A DNA stretch of 28,070 nucleotides from positions 1-28,070 of the IMG/VR virus record IMGVR_UViG_3300027969_000352; one strand, given 5' to 3'. The DNA is from a virus. Of this stretch, positions 15,758-22,537 are shown one piece after another (the first letter of the stretch is position 1; each line of letters opens with the position of its first letter). A program made the translations under genes and the position numbers. Below the pieces are notes generated by a model. That model saw only the letters and a program-made list of their open reading frames with translations. It was not told the DNA's origin and searched no databases.

Positions 15758-16159
15758 TTATTCGGAGGTGGATTCTTGGCGCAGTCTTTTTGCTAGAGAT
15801 CTTGCAGTGCCAAATTTCTTAACATCGCCTGAAAATAGATAAAGCTCAAACGCTGCTTTTTCAGATATTACAGTTATATGTTTTTTAGTTAGATGGAATG
15901 GAGTGTCCAGATATTGATCAAGCCAAACAAGTACCTGTGAACTTATGGTAAGCTCTTTTGGAATATCTATTTTATAGATTTTAATTTCTGCTTTGTCAAT
16001 TAGAAAATCTAAACATTGATCGGTCATCCTTAACCCGCCGATATCTTTTCCGCGAGTGCTGAGCCACCAAATTGGACGAAAGTCTTTTATTCTTTTTTCA
16101 TCTGCATCTACACCTGCAGCCCTTAAAAAAACTTCAGTGTAGGAATCTTTGCGATCCAT
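15758..16159 (-). CDS. conserved marine T4-like phage protein, function unknown
   Basis: 133 residues. 'FRPIWWLSTRGKDIGGLRMT' (28-47) and 'VWLDQYLDTPFHLTKKHITVISEKAAFELYLFSGDVKKFG' (here split: VWLDQYLDTPFHL, then ISEKAAFELYLFSGDVKKFG) are stretches I recall from marine T4-like phage hypothetical proteins. The fold appears mixed alpha/beta. No catalytic motif or membrane segment is visible. It follows the 94-residue gene after four bases, and its stop is eight bases before the late octamer. Confidence 0.65.
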   Translation of the reverse strand: MDRKDSYTEVFLRAAGVDADEKRIKDFRPIWWLSTRGKDIGGLRMTDQCLDFLIDKAEIKIYKIDIPKELTISSQVLVWLDQYLDTPFHLTKKHITVISEKAAFELYLFSGDVKKFGTARSLAKRLRQESTSE

Positions 16160-16163
16160 GATA

Positions 16164-16448
16164 TTACTTTATTTCTTCGCCTGTTGTGAGTTTATAAACA
16201 GCAAAGTCTGTAGATTTAAATAACCGATTAAGTTTTTTAGCAAGGTTGTGTGCATGACCGGGATTACTGAAACTAACTTTTTTATATTTAGGTCCAGGAT
16301 AACTTGCTACTAGACTTCCGCTCTTTAAATTAAAAGGAGCACCTTTATAAAAAACAGCCCAAATGGCCTCGCTGTTGAGAATTTGCTCAACTTTAAAAGT
16401 TTCTTTATTTGCGTATTCTAGCAATATTTGGGGCTTAGGTCTGCTCAT
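16164..16448 (-). CDS. small conserved phage protein, function unknown
   Basis: 94 residues beginning MSRPKPQILLEYANKETFKV. A central 'AIWAVFYKGAPFNLKSG' and 'KKVSFSNPGHAHNLAKKLN' form a likely alpha/beta domain. It is basic, with no Cys. The upstream 38-base gap has an AT-rich dyad and a near late-promoter octamer but no clear Shine-Dalgarno, so its expression may be controlled apart from the genes before it. It is followed after four bases by the 133-residue gene. Confidence 0.6.
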   Translation of the reverse strand: MSRPKPQILLEYANKETFKVEQILNSEAIWAVFYKGAPFNLKSGSLVASYPGPKYKKVSFSNPGHAHNLAKKLNRLFKSTDFAVYKLTTGEEIK

Positions 16449-16452
16449 AACT

Positions 16453-16485
16453 ATATATGTTCAATTAAGTACACATATATTTATG
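16453..16485 (-). promoter_or_regulatory. AT-rich dyad and near late-promoter octamer (CATAAATA)
   Basis: The 38-base gap holds the inverted repeat ATATATGT (16453-16460) and ACATATAT (16473-16480), a perfect 8-bp dyad with a 12-base spacer. On the minus strand CATAAATA (16478-16485) differs from TATAAATA by one base and lies 29 bases before the ATG at 16448. Either could be an operator, an mRNA hairpin or a promoter. The low GC content makes chance matches likely. Confidence 0.35.
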
Positions 16486-16486
16486 T

Positions 16487-16738
16487 TTATTTGAAGCCTC
16501 CACCATCAACCTGAACTTCTATTTCGGTGGTGTTTTGGCGAATTTCATTAAGCATAGCATGTATTTCCTGCATGGTTTTTGCCATTTTAGAAGTCATTAT
16601 AGCTAATTCGCTAGTTAAATCTCTTGCTTCTTGAATACTTAACCTAATATCTTTTTGTTGACTGCGTTCAGCTGTATTCAGTCTTTGAATAAGACGTTCT
16701 ACAGTGGGCATGGTCACTGGTTGATTATTTTGAGACAT
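16487..16738 (-). CDS. small coiled-coil phage protein
   Basis: 83 residues, nearly all helix. From about residue 12 to 72, hydrophobic residues recur in heptads (VERLIQRLNTAERSQ..., 'LTSELAIMTSKMAKTMQEIHAMLNEI'), indicating a coiled coil. The end is 'VQVDGGGFK'. It has no Cys or Trp. The start lies 14 bases inside the end of the upstream gene. Such small helical proteins are common beside replication genes of marine T4-like phages. I cannot assign a function. Confidence 0.6.
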   Translation of the reverse strand: MSQNNQPVTMPTVERLIQRLNTAERSQQKDIRLSIQEARDLTSELAIMTSKMAKTMQEIHAMLNEIRQNTTEIEVQVDGGGFK

Positions 16739-17264
16739 TTGACAATACCTGTTTCATTTCGAATTCTGTTTTGAATGGACCTTGGTACTGATATCTTTGT
16801 AGGGTAATAAGTTTAGGACAGAAACTTTTAACCCAGCCTTTGTCAAATTTAATAACATAGTATCCTGCACAGTAAAGGCTTTTACTATCTCCGCTCTTAG
16901 TAAAGAGTGGTAGTTTTCTTTTAACATCAAACATTGCATTGTGGGGTGTGGCCGAAGTTGCATACCCGTGTACCTCATTTGGTTCTGCGTCATCTGCTTC
17001 TTTAATAATTTTTGCAACAAAAAAGTTTTTGCCAAATTCTTTAGTTAGATCAACTTTGGTCTGATAAATTTTAACACCGGCTTCGTTGCTCATAACAAAT
17101 CGATCGTCTTCGTTCTTTCTAAGTGTAGCAAATTTTGCTCCATCTTTCTCAACAATCCAAAATTTATTTTCAATTATTGGCTTAGCGTGTAATTCTTCCA
17201 TGGCTTCCTCCAGACATGTATCAGTTTTATTTGGACATGTATCGTTATACTGACATACTTTCAT
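16725..17264 (-). CDS. conserved phage protein next to the exonuclease, function unknown
   Basis: 179 residues from ATG 17264, chosen because AAGGT lies six bases upstream; an in-frame start at 17294 would lack this. The N-terminus has a small Cys cluster, C4-x5-C10-x6-C17 (MKVCQYNDTCPNKTDTC), which could bind metal. The rest is beta-rich: 'NKFWIVEKDGAKFATLRK', 'NFFVAKIIKEADD', 'LYCAGYYVIKFDKGWVKSFC'. No catalytic motif is recognised. It overlaps the exonuclease end by 20 bases and the coiled-coil gene by 14, so it belongs to the same message. Confidence 0.6.
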   Translation of the reverse strand: MKVCQYNDTCPNKTDTCLEEAMEELHAKPIIENKFWIVEKDGAKFATLRKNEDDRFVMSNEAGVKIYQTKVDLTKEFGKNFFVAKIIKEADDAEPNEVHGYATSATPHNAMFDVKRKLPLFTKSGDSKSLYCAGYYVIKFDKGWVKSFCPKLITLQRYQYQGPFKTEFEMKQVLSNVSK

Positions 17265-18246
17265 TTGTGTACCTTGCATTAAGCGGCTCGGCATAGGCCT
17301 GTGCCTGATCTGAAATTTTCTTTAAATCATATAAATTACAGAATTTTATTAGACGAATCCCAACCTGACTGATATTTTTGTTTGCACTAGTTGCCTCGGC
17401 AATAGTTTCAGTCATAATAGTTTTAATGTCTTCGGGCTGTGCAGATAAATCAATCAAAACACGATTACGTTCATAATCATCTAGCACACGATGTTCTTTA
17501 CCTTCGTGGTCGGTCCAACGTTGCAACATGAGATTGTTCCACGAGTAGCCTTTTAAGGCTCTGTCACCGTAGGCCTCACGGAGACCAACTTTATTCTTTG
17601 TCCCTTTCTCACGTACTCCCGGATATGCAGAGAACACGTTGTCTGAGGTATCGCCTCGCATACACTTCTCAAAGAGTAACCACTGGGGGTCCGGAATGGC
17701 TTTTGGCTCTTGAGTCTTTTTATCAATAACTCTCTTACCTTTTGCATCAAAGATACCTTCATGTGTAATAGTAGTTTCCATAACACCGTTGTATTGTTTT
17801 ACGTTAGGTGCAATAAGTTGTACAAAATCTGTATCTGTGCTAACGATCACGTGGTTATCATTCGGATGACTCTGGATCCATCCAGCAATTAAATCATCTG
17901 CTTCTAGGCGTTGATGTTGCATAACTGTGCAGTTAGTTTTATCTTTAATAAAATCTTTAAATGTGTCAAAGGCTTCCCAAAAGATTTTTTCTTCGTCTGC
18001 TTCTCTTTCTGTATGTGCGGCACGAGCGGCAGCACGTTGAGCCTTGTAGGGAGCATAGTAGTCTTTGCGCCAGCTGCGACCTTCTAAACAGAAGACCACG
18101 TGACTACCGCCAAAGTCTTGCCAAGCCTTTTTAATACTGTTAAGGGTGATGTGAAAAGCCATGCCAAGTTTGATATCAGCATCTCCATTGATTACATGCC
18201 TAGCACGAAAAAACGTATTAGCAGTATCAACTAAAATATAGGTCAT
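17245..18246 (-). CDS. rnh: 5'-3' exonuclease / RNase H (T4 rnh-like, FEN family)
   Basis: 333 residues. Conserved acidic metal ligands of the FEN/PIN-like fold are in place: D7 (ILVDTAN), E115-x-D117-D118 (LEADDLI), D138-x-D140 (VSTDTDF), and D199/D202 (MRGDTSDNV), followed by 'YPGVREKG', the expected helix-turn region for DNA binding. The basic 'WRKDYYAPYKAQR' (59-71) matches the helical arch start. T4 RNase H of this family removes RNA primers and acts as a 5' nuclease during lagging-strand synthesis; length is close to the T4 enzyme. It is joined to the upstream gene by ATGA. The family is certain, and the rnh equivalence to T4 is likely. Confidence 0.85.
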   Translation of the reverse strand: MTYILVDTANTFFRARHVINGDADIKLGMAFHITLNSIKKAWQDFGGSHVVFCLEGRSWRKDYYAPYKAQRAAARAAHTEREADEEKIFWEAFDTFKDFIKDKTNCTVMQHQRLEADDLIAGWIQSHPNDNHVIVSTDTDFVQLIAPNVKQYNGVMETTITHEGIFDAKGKRVIDKKTQEPKAIPDPQWLLFEKCMRGDTSDNVFSAYPGVREKGTKNKVGLREAYGDRALKGYSWNNLMLQRWTDHEGKEHRVLDDYERNRVLIDLSAQPEDIKTIMTETIAEATSANKNISQVGIRLIKFCNLYDLKKISDQAQAYAEPLNARYTNESMSV

Positions 18247-18683
18247 TTGTTATTCTTTTTAACAGTTTTAATATCAATAACGCCGGTATTAACAGCGCCT
18301 CCAAAATCTCCGTCAACTACTACATTAGCACATAGTTCACGGAACCAGCGATCTATGATTTCTTCATCGGCATCGCCGTCAAAACCATATCCCTCTTGCT
18401 TTAATTTTAACACAAAATCATCATTCCAGTCAAGCTCAAAAAAACCGTTGCGTATGTTATCTTTGTTAACGTGAGTGTTAAGTACACCTACCCACGGTTC
18501 TTTTAGTTTGGTAGCCCGATCTTTTGGACTTAGTTTAGCAATTTCTTCTGCTTCTTTAGCACGTTCTGCGGCATTGACTGCATCTTCCGCAACTTTTTTA
18601 GCGGCTTCTGCTTGCTTTAGACTTTCTTCAGTTTGGATTCTAAGTTTATCAATGCCAAACAATTTTTCTACAAATTTACGCAT
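18243..18683 (-). CDS. coiled-coil phage protein, function unknown
   Basis: 146 residues from ATG 18683, which forms TAATG with the queE stop; an upstream in-frame GTG at 18695 is less likely. Residues about 15-65 are an Ala/Glu/Lys-rich heptad stretch (ESLKQAEAAKKVAEDAVNAA and on), a long coiled coil. A compact C-terminal domain then contains 'EPWVGVLNTHVN', 'NGFFELDWNDDFVLKLKQEG', 'DEEIIDRWFRELC' and 'GVIDIKTVKK'. I recall this C-terminal type from marine T4-like phages, where it has no defined role. It is joined by ATGA to the exonuclease gene. Confidence 0.65.
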   Translation of the reverse strand: MRKFVEKLFGIDKLRIQTEESLKQAEAAKKVAEDAVNAAERAKEAEEIAKLSPKDRATKLKEPWVGVLNTHVNKDNIRNGFFELDWNDDFVLKLKQEGYGFDGDADEEIIDRWFRELCANVVVDGDFGGAVNTGVIDIKTVKKNNK

Positions 18684-19546
18684 TAGGTTCCCCACTCGTT
18701 TTTAAATAATGGTACCTGAAGCCTATCACTGTATCTTAGTCCTCTAGCCATTGCTAATTCTGCAACACGGCGATTATTTAATGTGTAGACACTTTCAACG
18801 CCACCTACAGGCATTAGATAGATTGGTCCATCAAATCCTGCTTTACGATATGCCCCGATCGCACATTCTGCATCCGCAACATCTTGTTCAGTTGCTACTA
18901 CAAATTTAAGATAAGTGTAACCTACATCCTCGTATTCGTAAATAATAGAAGGACATATAGCATCTTCCCACTTCTCGCCACTGCAAGGTAATTTAGGACT
19001 AACGCTGAATGTAATAGATTCGCACCAAGATTTGTTATTCCGCAATTTCCATTTGTTTAAATAATCTTTAAATTCTAGTGTAAGTTTCTGAGTACCGTTT
19101 GTTTCAAACGTAATCTCTTTAAGCCTATGCATACTATCATGCTCTAATAAATCCGGATAAGCACGTTGCCAACCTAGCAACGGTTCACCACCTGTAATCA
19201 CAAGATGTTCTTCTTCCCAACGCTTGTGAGGAAGTATTTCCATAATGCGATTTACAATACCATTACTTTCCATCATTGGACTAAGATCTTTAAAGCGTGG
19301 ATCCCAGCTAGCATAACTATCACAGCCTGTAGCTACCAGCGGCAAGTCTTTATAATCCGTATAAGGAGTATTACTATGAGCGAAAGAAATATTTTCAACT
19401 TCTGTACTCAGTTCACCACGCGGCATACCAAAGCCTGCACATTTAAAGTTACAACCAAATGTACGTAGGAACACACTAGGCACACCCATATAGCGGCCTT
19501 CACCTTGTATGCTGTAAAACAGCTCTGCAATTTTAATTTTACTCAT
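18683..19546 (-). CDS. queE: 7-carboxy-7-deazaguanine synthase (QueE), phage type
   Basis: 287 residues. QueE converts 6-carboxy-tetrahydropterin to 7-carboxy-7-deazaguanine with a radical SAM cluster. Family marks are 'ELFYSIQGEGRYMGVPSVFLRTFGCNFKC' (here in parts: SIQGEGRYMGVPSVFLR, then TFGCNFKC), ITGGEPLLGW (117-126), FETNGT, and 'FSVSPKL'. The usual C-x3-C-x2-C is altered: C32 and C36 are present, but residue 39 is Phe. The third cysteine appears to be C75 in GCDSYASW, which matches the canonical CDTKYAW after an insertion of about 36 residues. The same arrangement occurs, to my recollection, in other marine T4-like phages, so it is probably functional. It acts with FolE and the QueD-like protein encoded upstream in the same unit. 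Confidence 0.85.
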   Translation of the reverse strand: MSKIKIAELFYSIQGEGRYMGVPSVFLRTFGCNFKCAGFGMPRGELSTEVENISFAHSNTPYTDYKDLPLVATGCDSYASWDPRFKDLSPMMESNGIVNRIMEILPHKRWEEEHLVITGGEPLLGWQRAYPDLLEHDSMHRLKEITFETNGTQKLTLEFKDYLNKWKLRNNKSWCESITFSVSPKLPCSGEKWEDAICPSIIYEYEDVGYTYLKFVVATEQDVADAECAIGAYRKAGFDGPIYLMPVGGVESVYTLNNRRVAELAMARGLRYSDRLQVPLFKNEWGT

Positions 19547-19552
19547 AGTTTA

Positions 19553-19744
19553 TTATACACTCTTTTTCTCTAAAGACCAAGAACCATCTCCCCGATCTGT
19601 CCATTCTAATATGTCTCCTTCTTTCCAACCTGCCTGTTCTAATAGGTCTGGAGGGAATTGGAGTATAGCATCCCCAGTAGCTGGATCTTCCTCAACGGTC
19701 AAGGTCCAGGAGTTGCGATCCTGTCGCTCAGTAACATCTTGCAT
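19553..19744 (-). CDS. small AbrB/SpoVT-like protein
   Basis: 63 residues. 'SWTLTVEEDPATGDAILQFP' is followed by 'DLLEQAGWKEGDILEWTDRGDGSWSLEKK' (in parts: DLLEQAGWKEGDILEW, then DGSWSLEKK). The 'P--(L/I)LEQ-GWKEGD-LEW' block is the swapped-hairpin AbrB signature seen in antitoxins and transition-state regulators, and small phage proteins of this kind are common. It could bind DNA as a dimer. The first ATG overlaps the upstream gene by 46 bases, an unusually long overlap here. No toxin partner is adjacent. Confidence 0.6.
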   Translation of the reverse strand: MQDVTERQDRNSWTLTVEEDPATGDAILQFPPDLLEQAGWKEGDILEWTDRGDGSWSLEKKSV

Positions 19745-19914
19745 ATAAAAGCATCCTCTTCTGTGTTAAAATAAAAAGTCATTTTGTCCATAGCTGGACT
19801 ATATCGAAATCGATCACCGGGTAATCCAAACACTTCAATGACCATAGCACAGGTTTCATTCCACCAAAACCCACTTTGGCCGTCATGCCAAGGAACAATA
19901 ATCTCTGTATTCAT
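19699..19914 (-). CDS. small conserved phage protein, function unknown
   Basis: 71 residues beginning MNTEIIVPWHDGQSGFWWNE. 'MVIEVFGLPGDRFRYSPAMDKMTFYFNTEEDAFICKMLLSD' (in parts: VFGLPGDRFRYSP, then FYFNTEEDAFICKMLLSD) reads as a compact alpha/beta domain ending in a helix, a pattern I recall from T4-like phage hypotheticals. It starts with an ATGA overlap to the upstream gene and shares 46 bases with the AbrB-like gene. Confidence 0.6.
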   Translation of the reverse strand: MNTEIIVPWHDGQSGFWWNETCAMVIEVFGLPGDRFRYSPAMDKMTFYFNTEEDAFICKMLLSDRIATPGP

Positions 19915-20096
19915 TCCGGTAACGCTGTAAACCGTGACAAGAAGCTATCTCGATAACAACTATATTCTCGAGGAGGGTCACCTAATTCGTCTCGATAGTA
20001 AATCCAGACTCCGTCATCTAGATATACCTCTGATAATACTATAAATTTTTTACTATGATCATTTCCGGTCCAACGACTACCTTCTTTTATTCTCAT
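19911..20096 (-). CDS. small phage protein with beta-barrel-like pattern
   Basis: 61 residues from ATG 20096. This start makes an ATGA overlap with the stop of the 45-codon gene upstream, whereas the in-frame ATG at 20114 does not. The protein reads MRIKEGSRWTGNDHSKKFIV, then 'VWIYYRDELGDPPREYSCYRDSFLSRFTALPE' (last part FLSRFTALPE). The 'GSRW...F-V... VYYR... EYSC---FL-RF' pattern is common in small phage and plasmid proteins of unknown function. ATGA also joins it to the next gene. Confidence 0.6.
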   Translation of the reverse strand: MRIKEGSRWTGNDHSKKFIVLSEVYLDDGVWIYYRDELGDPPREYSCYRDSFLSRFTALPE

Positions 20097-20230
20097 AATT
20101 CGTCTCCAAAACATTTATCAATCCAACCTGCCGCCGCACATATCCAACCGTAACTCATTGGATCATCCCAATACAGTAATGCAAGAACTGCCGATAAGGC
20201 AGTTATTACAATAGCTAATGATCTCTTCAT
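20093..20230 (-). CDS. 45-residue protein with an N-terminal membrane segment
   Basis: This frame is short but fits exactly. ATG 20230 overlaps the upstream stop as ATGA, and its TGA (20095-20093) overlaps the next ATG as ATGA. The protein starts MKRSLAIVITALSAVLALLY, a positively charged start followed by 16 hydrophobic residues, then WDDPMSYGW and a tail with two Cys (ICAAAGWIDKCFGDEL). This is a single membrane helix or a signal sequence. It could be a small inner-membrane phage protein. It was identified by reading the gap, and coupling at both ends is the main support. Confidence 0.6.
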   Translation of the reverse strand: MKRSLAIVITALSAVLALLYWDDPMSYGWICAAAGWIDKCFGDEL

Positions 20231-20496
20231 TCGTCTTTGGCCCAAGACTTAGAAAAATGATTAACTGCTTCGTAAGCATCGAGCTGTATATGATATTCTT
20301 CTTCGGTTAATCCGTGCCAGCCAATACACTTGCCTGTCGGACTGCGACCACAACCACATTTTCCAATTTCGTCTGCGGTTTCTTTGACTCTTACCTGCAT
20401 ATCTTTATCCTTTTTACCAAATATTTTTTCAAAACTGTTAGCATATTCTTCTTGACTTACACTAAACGGTCTTGGTTTTGAACCCTTGCCATTCAT
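20227..20496 (-). CDS. small phage protein with KGSKPRP start and a CDGSH-like cysteine motif
   Basis: 89 residues. The N-terminus MNGKGSKPRPFSVSQEEYAN, with 'FEKIFGKK', is a motif shared by many small phage proteins. The second half has C47-G-C49-GRSPTGK-C57-IGW-H61, that is C-x-C-x7-C-x3-H. CDGSH iron-sulfur proteins use C-x-C-x8-C-x3-H with Ser in the same place, so this may be a one-residue-shorter [2Fe-2S] site or a zinc site. It has ATGA overlaps on both sides. Function unknown. A redox or electron-supply role for the radical SAM or other enzymes of the cluster is speculation. Confidence 0.65.
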   Translation of the reverse strand: MNGKGSKPRPFSVSQEEYANSFEKIFGKKDKDMQVRVKETADEIGKCGCGRSPTGKCIGWHGLTEEEYHIQLDAYEAVNHFSKSWAKDE

Positions 20497-20990
20497 TTAG
20501 CCCACCACTCTTCGTAAGGGAATTCAATCCAGACATCTTCTTCTGCCTTATTTACTTCCATACCCCAGTAGTTCATTCCTATATTACATTGACTTGAAAG
20601 ATTGTCAACTACAACAGCAAATCGAACATTATTGCCCCAAACATGTTCCCAACGATCATTATCGGGAAAGCAACCACTGGGCCAATCTTTCATAATCCAA
20701 TTGAGCGTGGTGCCCTGATCGTTGATATCATCAACAACAAGGATATTCTTACCTTCGTAAGCATCTTCGCCCATGCCTAAGTTACTAACGGTGTTTCCGC
20801 CGTCTCTTAAACTAATATCTAGAGATTGCATAGGGATATCAAAATAATGACTAATCATTACAGCAGGCAATAGTCCGCCTCTTGTAAGACCTACAATATA
20901 ATCTGGCCGCCAGCTATCAAATGTAATTTGTTTACAGATACTGGCGATTAGATTTTTAAATTTTTTGTTTTTAATTATGAGCTTGTTCAT
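20493..20990 (-). CDS. phosphoribosyltransferase
   Basis: 165 residues. The PRPP-binding motif is ILVVDDINDQGTTL (83-96), two acidic residues followed by the GTT loop, as in type I phosphoribosyltransferases. 'DYIVGLTRGGLLPAVMISHY' (30-49) is the upstream 'G--RGG--PA' loop, and 'LRDGG' follows. Xanthine/hypoxanthine/guanine-type enzymes share this layout. Substrate cannot be set from the hood region. A base salvage role, including loading a 7-deazaguanine base on ribose phosphate, is possible but unproven. It overlaps the cupin gene by 20 bases and the next gene by ATGA. Confidence 0.8.
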   Translation of the reverse strand: MNKLIIKNKKFKNLIASICKQITFDSWRPDYIVGLTRGGLLPAVMISHYFDIPMQSLDISLRDGGNTVSNLGMGEDAYEGKNILVVDDINDQGTTLNWIMKDWPSGCFPDNDRWEHVWGNNVRFAVVVDNLSSQCNIGMNYWGMEVNKAEEDVWIEFPYEEWWAK

Positions 20991-21438
20991 ATCGTTCTTT
21001 CAAATATTGTTCGTGTTGTATCCATCTGTTGTTAACTAGAAATCCCCAATCTCTTTTCTTAGGACCGGGCATAAACAGTGTCCATGCTGTTACGCTAGGA
21101 TCAAGCTCAATGCGATGATAGCTATTAGCCCCGCATATACGAAAACTGCCGGGTCCTCGCCATACACACATTTCAGCGATCTTGTTACCCTTGCTGTCAA
21201 ACTGTGGAAGCCATTCATAATATCCGCCTTTTAAAATTAATGTAGCATAGGGCCATGGATGATCATGAACATCATCAGGGTCGCCCTTTAAGAATTTATG
21301 CAAGAACACATTAAAAGGAAAACGGTCTCTATCTTTTAAAAACAAATAGTAGCGTTCAAGATAAGGTTCATCACTTTGACGATCCATAACAATACGCTTG
21401 CGACCTATACGCTCTAAAAAATCTAGAAACCATTTCAT
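20971..21438 (-). CDS. cupin-fold protein
   Basis: 155 residues. 'DDVHDHPWPYATLILKGGYYEW' (in parts: VHDHPWPYATLILKGGYYEW, 57-76) carries the cupin motif 1 His-x-His (H58, H60) and the Glu (E75). 'NSYHRIEL' (105-112) carries the motif 2 His (H108). 'WRGPGSFRICGANSYHRI' is the usual strand between them. This metal set fits a small single-cupin protein of the cysteine-dioxygenase-like or sugar-isomerase-like type common in phages. No substrate can be assigned. It is joined by ATGA to the upstream 71-residue gene. Confidence 0.7.
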   Translation of the reverse strand: MKWFLDFLERIGRKRIVMDRQSDEPYLERYYLFLKDRDRFPFNVFLHKFLKGDPDDVHDHPWPYATLILKGGYYEWLPQFDSKGNKIAEMCVWRGPGSFRICGANSYHRIELDPSVTAWTLFMPGPKKRDWGFLVNNRWIQHEQYLKERYEQAHN

Positions 21439-21650
21439 CTACACGTCTCCAAAAACTCATTAAGTCTATGCACTGCCTCGTTAAAATCAACAGCCCATAC
21501 TTCAGCTTCAATAACATTGTCTTCAATTTTCATGTCAAAAGGTACAACACCGTTAAATCTAAAATCACCCGGCACATCTGTTTGAACAATATATTTCTGC
21601 AAATTTTTAGCCCTAAAAATTAAATTATGGGCCATGTCTACTGAATTCAT
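21435..21650 (-). CDS. small hypothetical protein
   Basis: 71 residues beginning MNSVDMAHNLIFRAKNLQKY. It has a short helix, then a beta stretch with 'DNVIEAEVWAVDFNEAVHRLNEFLETC'-type ending (last part VHRLNEFLETCR). There is one Cys at the end and no motif I recognise. ATG and TGA overlap both neighbours as ATGA: the 37-codon gene upstream and the cupin gene downstream. Confidence 0.55.
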   Translation of the reverse strand: MNSVDMAHNLIFRAKNLQKYIVQTDVPGDFRFNGVVPFDMKIEDNVIEAEVWAVDFNEAVHRLNEFLETCR

Positions 21651-21760
21651 AGTGTTACCTCTTGATATTTAGATGCTGGATATCTTTCTTGCAACCATTC
21701 TAACAATCCAGGTTCCCAGGGAAGCTGAATGTCACCTGACCGATTTGTAATTATTCTCAT
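21647..21760 (-). CDS. 37-residue small protein between folE and the next gene
   Basis: ATG 21760-21758 overlaps the folE stop (TGA 21759-21757) and TGA 21649-21647 overlaps the next ATG at 21650, both as ATGA. The protein starts MRIITNRSGDIQLPWEPGLL and ends with a short charged helix (EWLQERYPASKYQEVTL). AGGAG lies 11 bases before the ATG. The exact fit between two genes is the evidence for translation. No family is recognised, and it is too short for a fold assignment. Confidence 0.6.
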   Translation of the reverse strand: MRIITNRSGDIQLPWEPGLLEWLQERYPASKYQEVTL

Positions 21761-22497
21761 CGCGGAGCAAACTCCTGTTGCATTTTAATGTTGTCAAAGA
21801 ATTCTTTCTTTGTTCCTTGGTCACTATTAAATGCACCACGGAGAACTGTAGTCTGTGTCAAACTTGAGTGTGCCATAATGCCTCGATTTTCACAACATCC
21901 GTGTGTGGCTTGAACATAGACTGCTACGTTCTCGCTGTCTGTGGCTCGCATAATTTCACGGGCTATGTCGTTACACAGTTCTTCTTGTAAGGTGCCGCGA
22001 CGAGCACACCATTGGGCAATACGTGTATACTTGGACAGTCCGATGAGCTTTTGGGCGGCAATGATTCCGATGTAGGCAACGCCACTAACAGGCTGATGAT
22101 GATGGCTACACATACTACGAAGCTCACTCCTAACCACCAACATACCTTCATAGCGATCTTTACTATCGTTTGGAAAAGCTGTTGCATCTGGTGCTGGTTC
22201 ATATCTACCTGCCATTACTTCATTAAAGTACATCTTAGCAAGACGTTTTGCTGTGCCTTTACTGTTTGGATCGTTTTCACGATCAATTAACAAGCAGTCT
22301 AACACTTTTTCAAATGCTAGAGTTGTTTCGTCGATTAATTGTTCTTTCATTTTGTCATCAATGTATTCACTGATGTTGTCTCCAGCCCAGAATCTTTTGC
22401 CATTGCGTTTCATTACAAAACCCAAATAGTTATGTGCTGTGCCTTCTTGATAACCGCTGTCGCCATACATAGCGTCAAGTGCTGTTTTATCTGTCAA
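21757..22497 (-). CDS. folE: GTP cyclohydrolase I (FolE)
   Basis: 246 residues. FolE opens GTP to dihydroneopterin triphosphate, the entry to folate and to 7-deazaguanine synthesis. The zinc ligands are C130 and H133 (MCSHHHQPVSG) and C201 (ATHGCCENRG), matching Cys110, His113 and Cys181 of the E. coli enzyme. 'IGLSKYTRIAQWCARRGTLQEELCNDIA' (in parts: LIGLSKYTRIAQWCARRGTL) is the expected active-site block, and 'AKRLAKMYFNE' precedes it. The TTG start is supported by CGGAG eight bases upstream; the first in-frame ATG (22470) would remove nine residues before the conserved core. It lies between the GT-B gene and the 37-codon gene, and provides substrate for the QueD-like and QueE proteins. Confidence 0.92.
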   Translation of the reverse strand: MTDKTALDAMYGDSGYQEGTAHNYLGFVMKRNGKRFWAGDNISEYIDDKMKEQLIDETTLAFEKVLDCLLIDRENDPNSKGTAKRLAKMYFNEVMAGRYEPAPDATAFPNDSKDRYEGMLVVRSELRSMCSHHHQPVSGVAYIGIIAAQKLIGLSKYTRIAQWCARRGTLQEELCNDIAREIMRATDSENVAVYVQATHGCCENRGIMAHSSLTQTTVLRGAFNSDQGTKKEFFDNIKMQQEFAPR

Positions 22498-22505
22498 TTA
22501 AATTT

Positions 22506-22510
22506 CTCCG
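22506..22510 (-). promoter_or_regulatory. Shine-Dalgarno CGGAG that supports a TTG start for folE
   Basis: CGGAG on the minus strand lies eight bases before TTG 22497, in a 40-base gap. No comparable site precedes the ATG at 22470. The gap also holds a short stem, ATGTC (22516-22520) and GACAT (22527-22531). Confidence 0.6.
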
Positions 22511-22537
22511 AGTTAATGTCGTGGATGACATAAATTA

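Noticed and set aside
16754-17035. Second minus-strand frame overlapping the 179-residue gene
   Set aside because: It is fully contained in the better-supported 16725-17264 gene, has no ribosome site, and breaks the chain of overlaps.
18247-18705. Two back-to-back plus-strand frames opposite the coiled-coil gene
   Set aside because: They are antisense shadows of the Ala/Glu/Lys-rich coding sequence at 18243-18683, with Ser/Leu/Ala-rich translations and no ribosome sites.
22012-22290. Plus-strand frame opposite folE, and a second minus-strand frame at 21963-22202
   Set aside because: FolE has clear catalytic residues across this region. Both frames are shadows without recognisable features.
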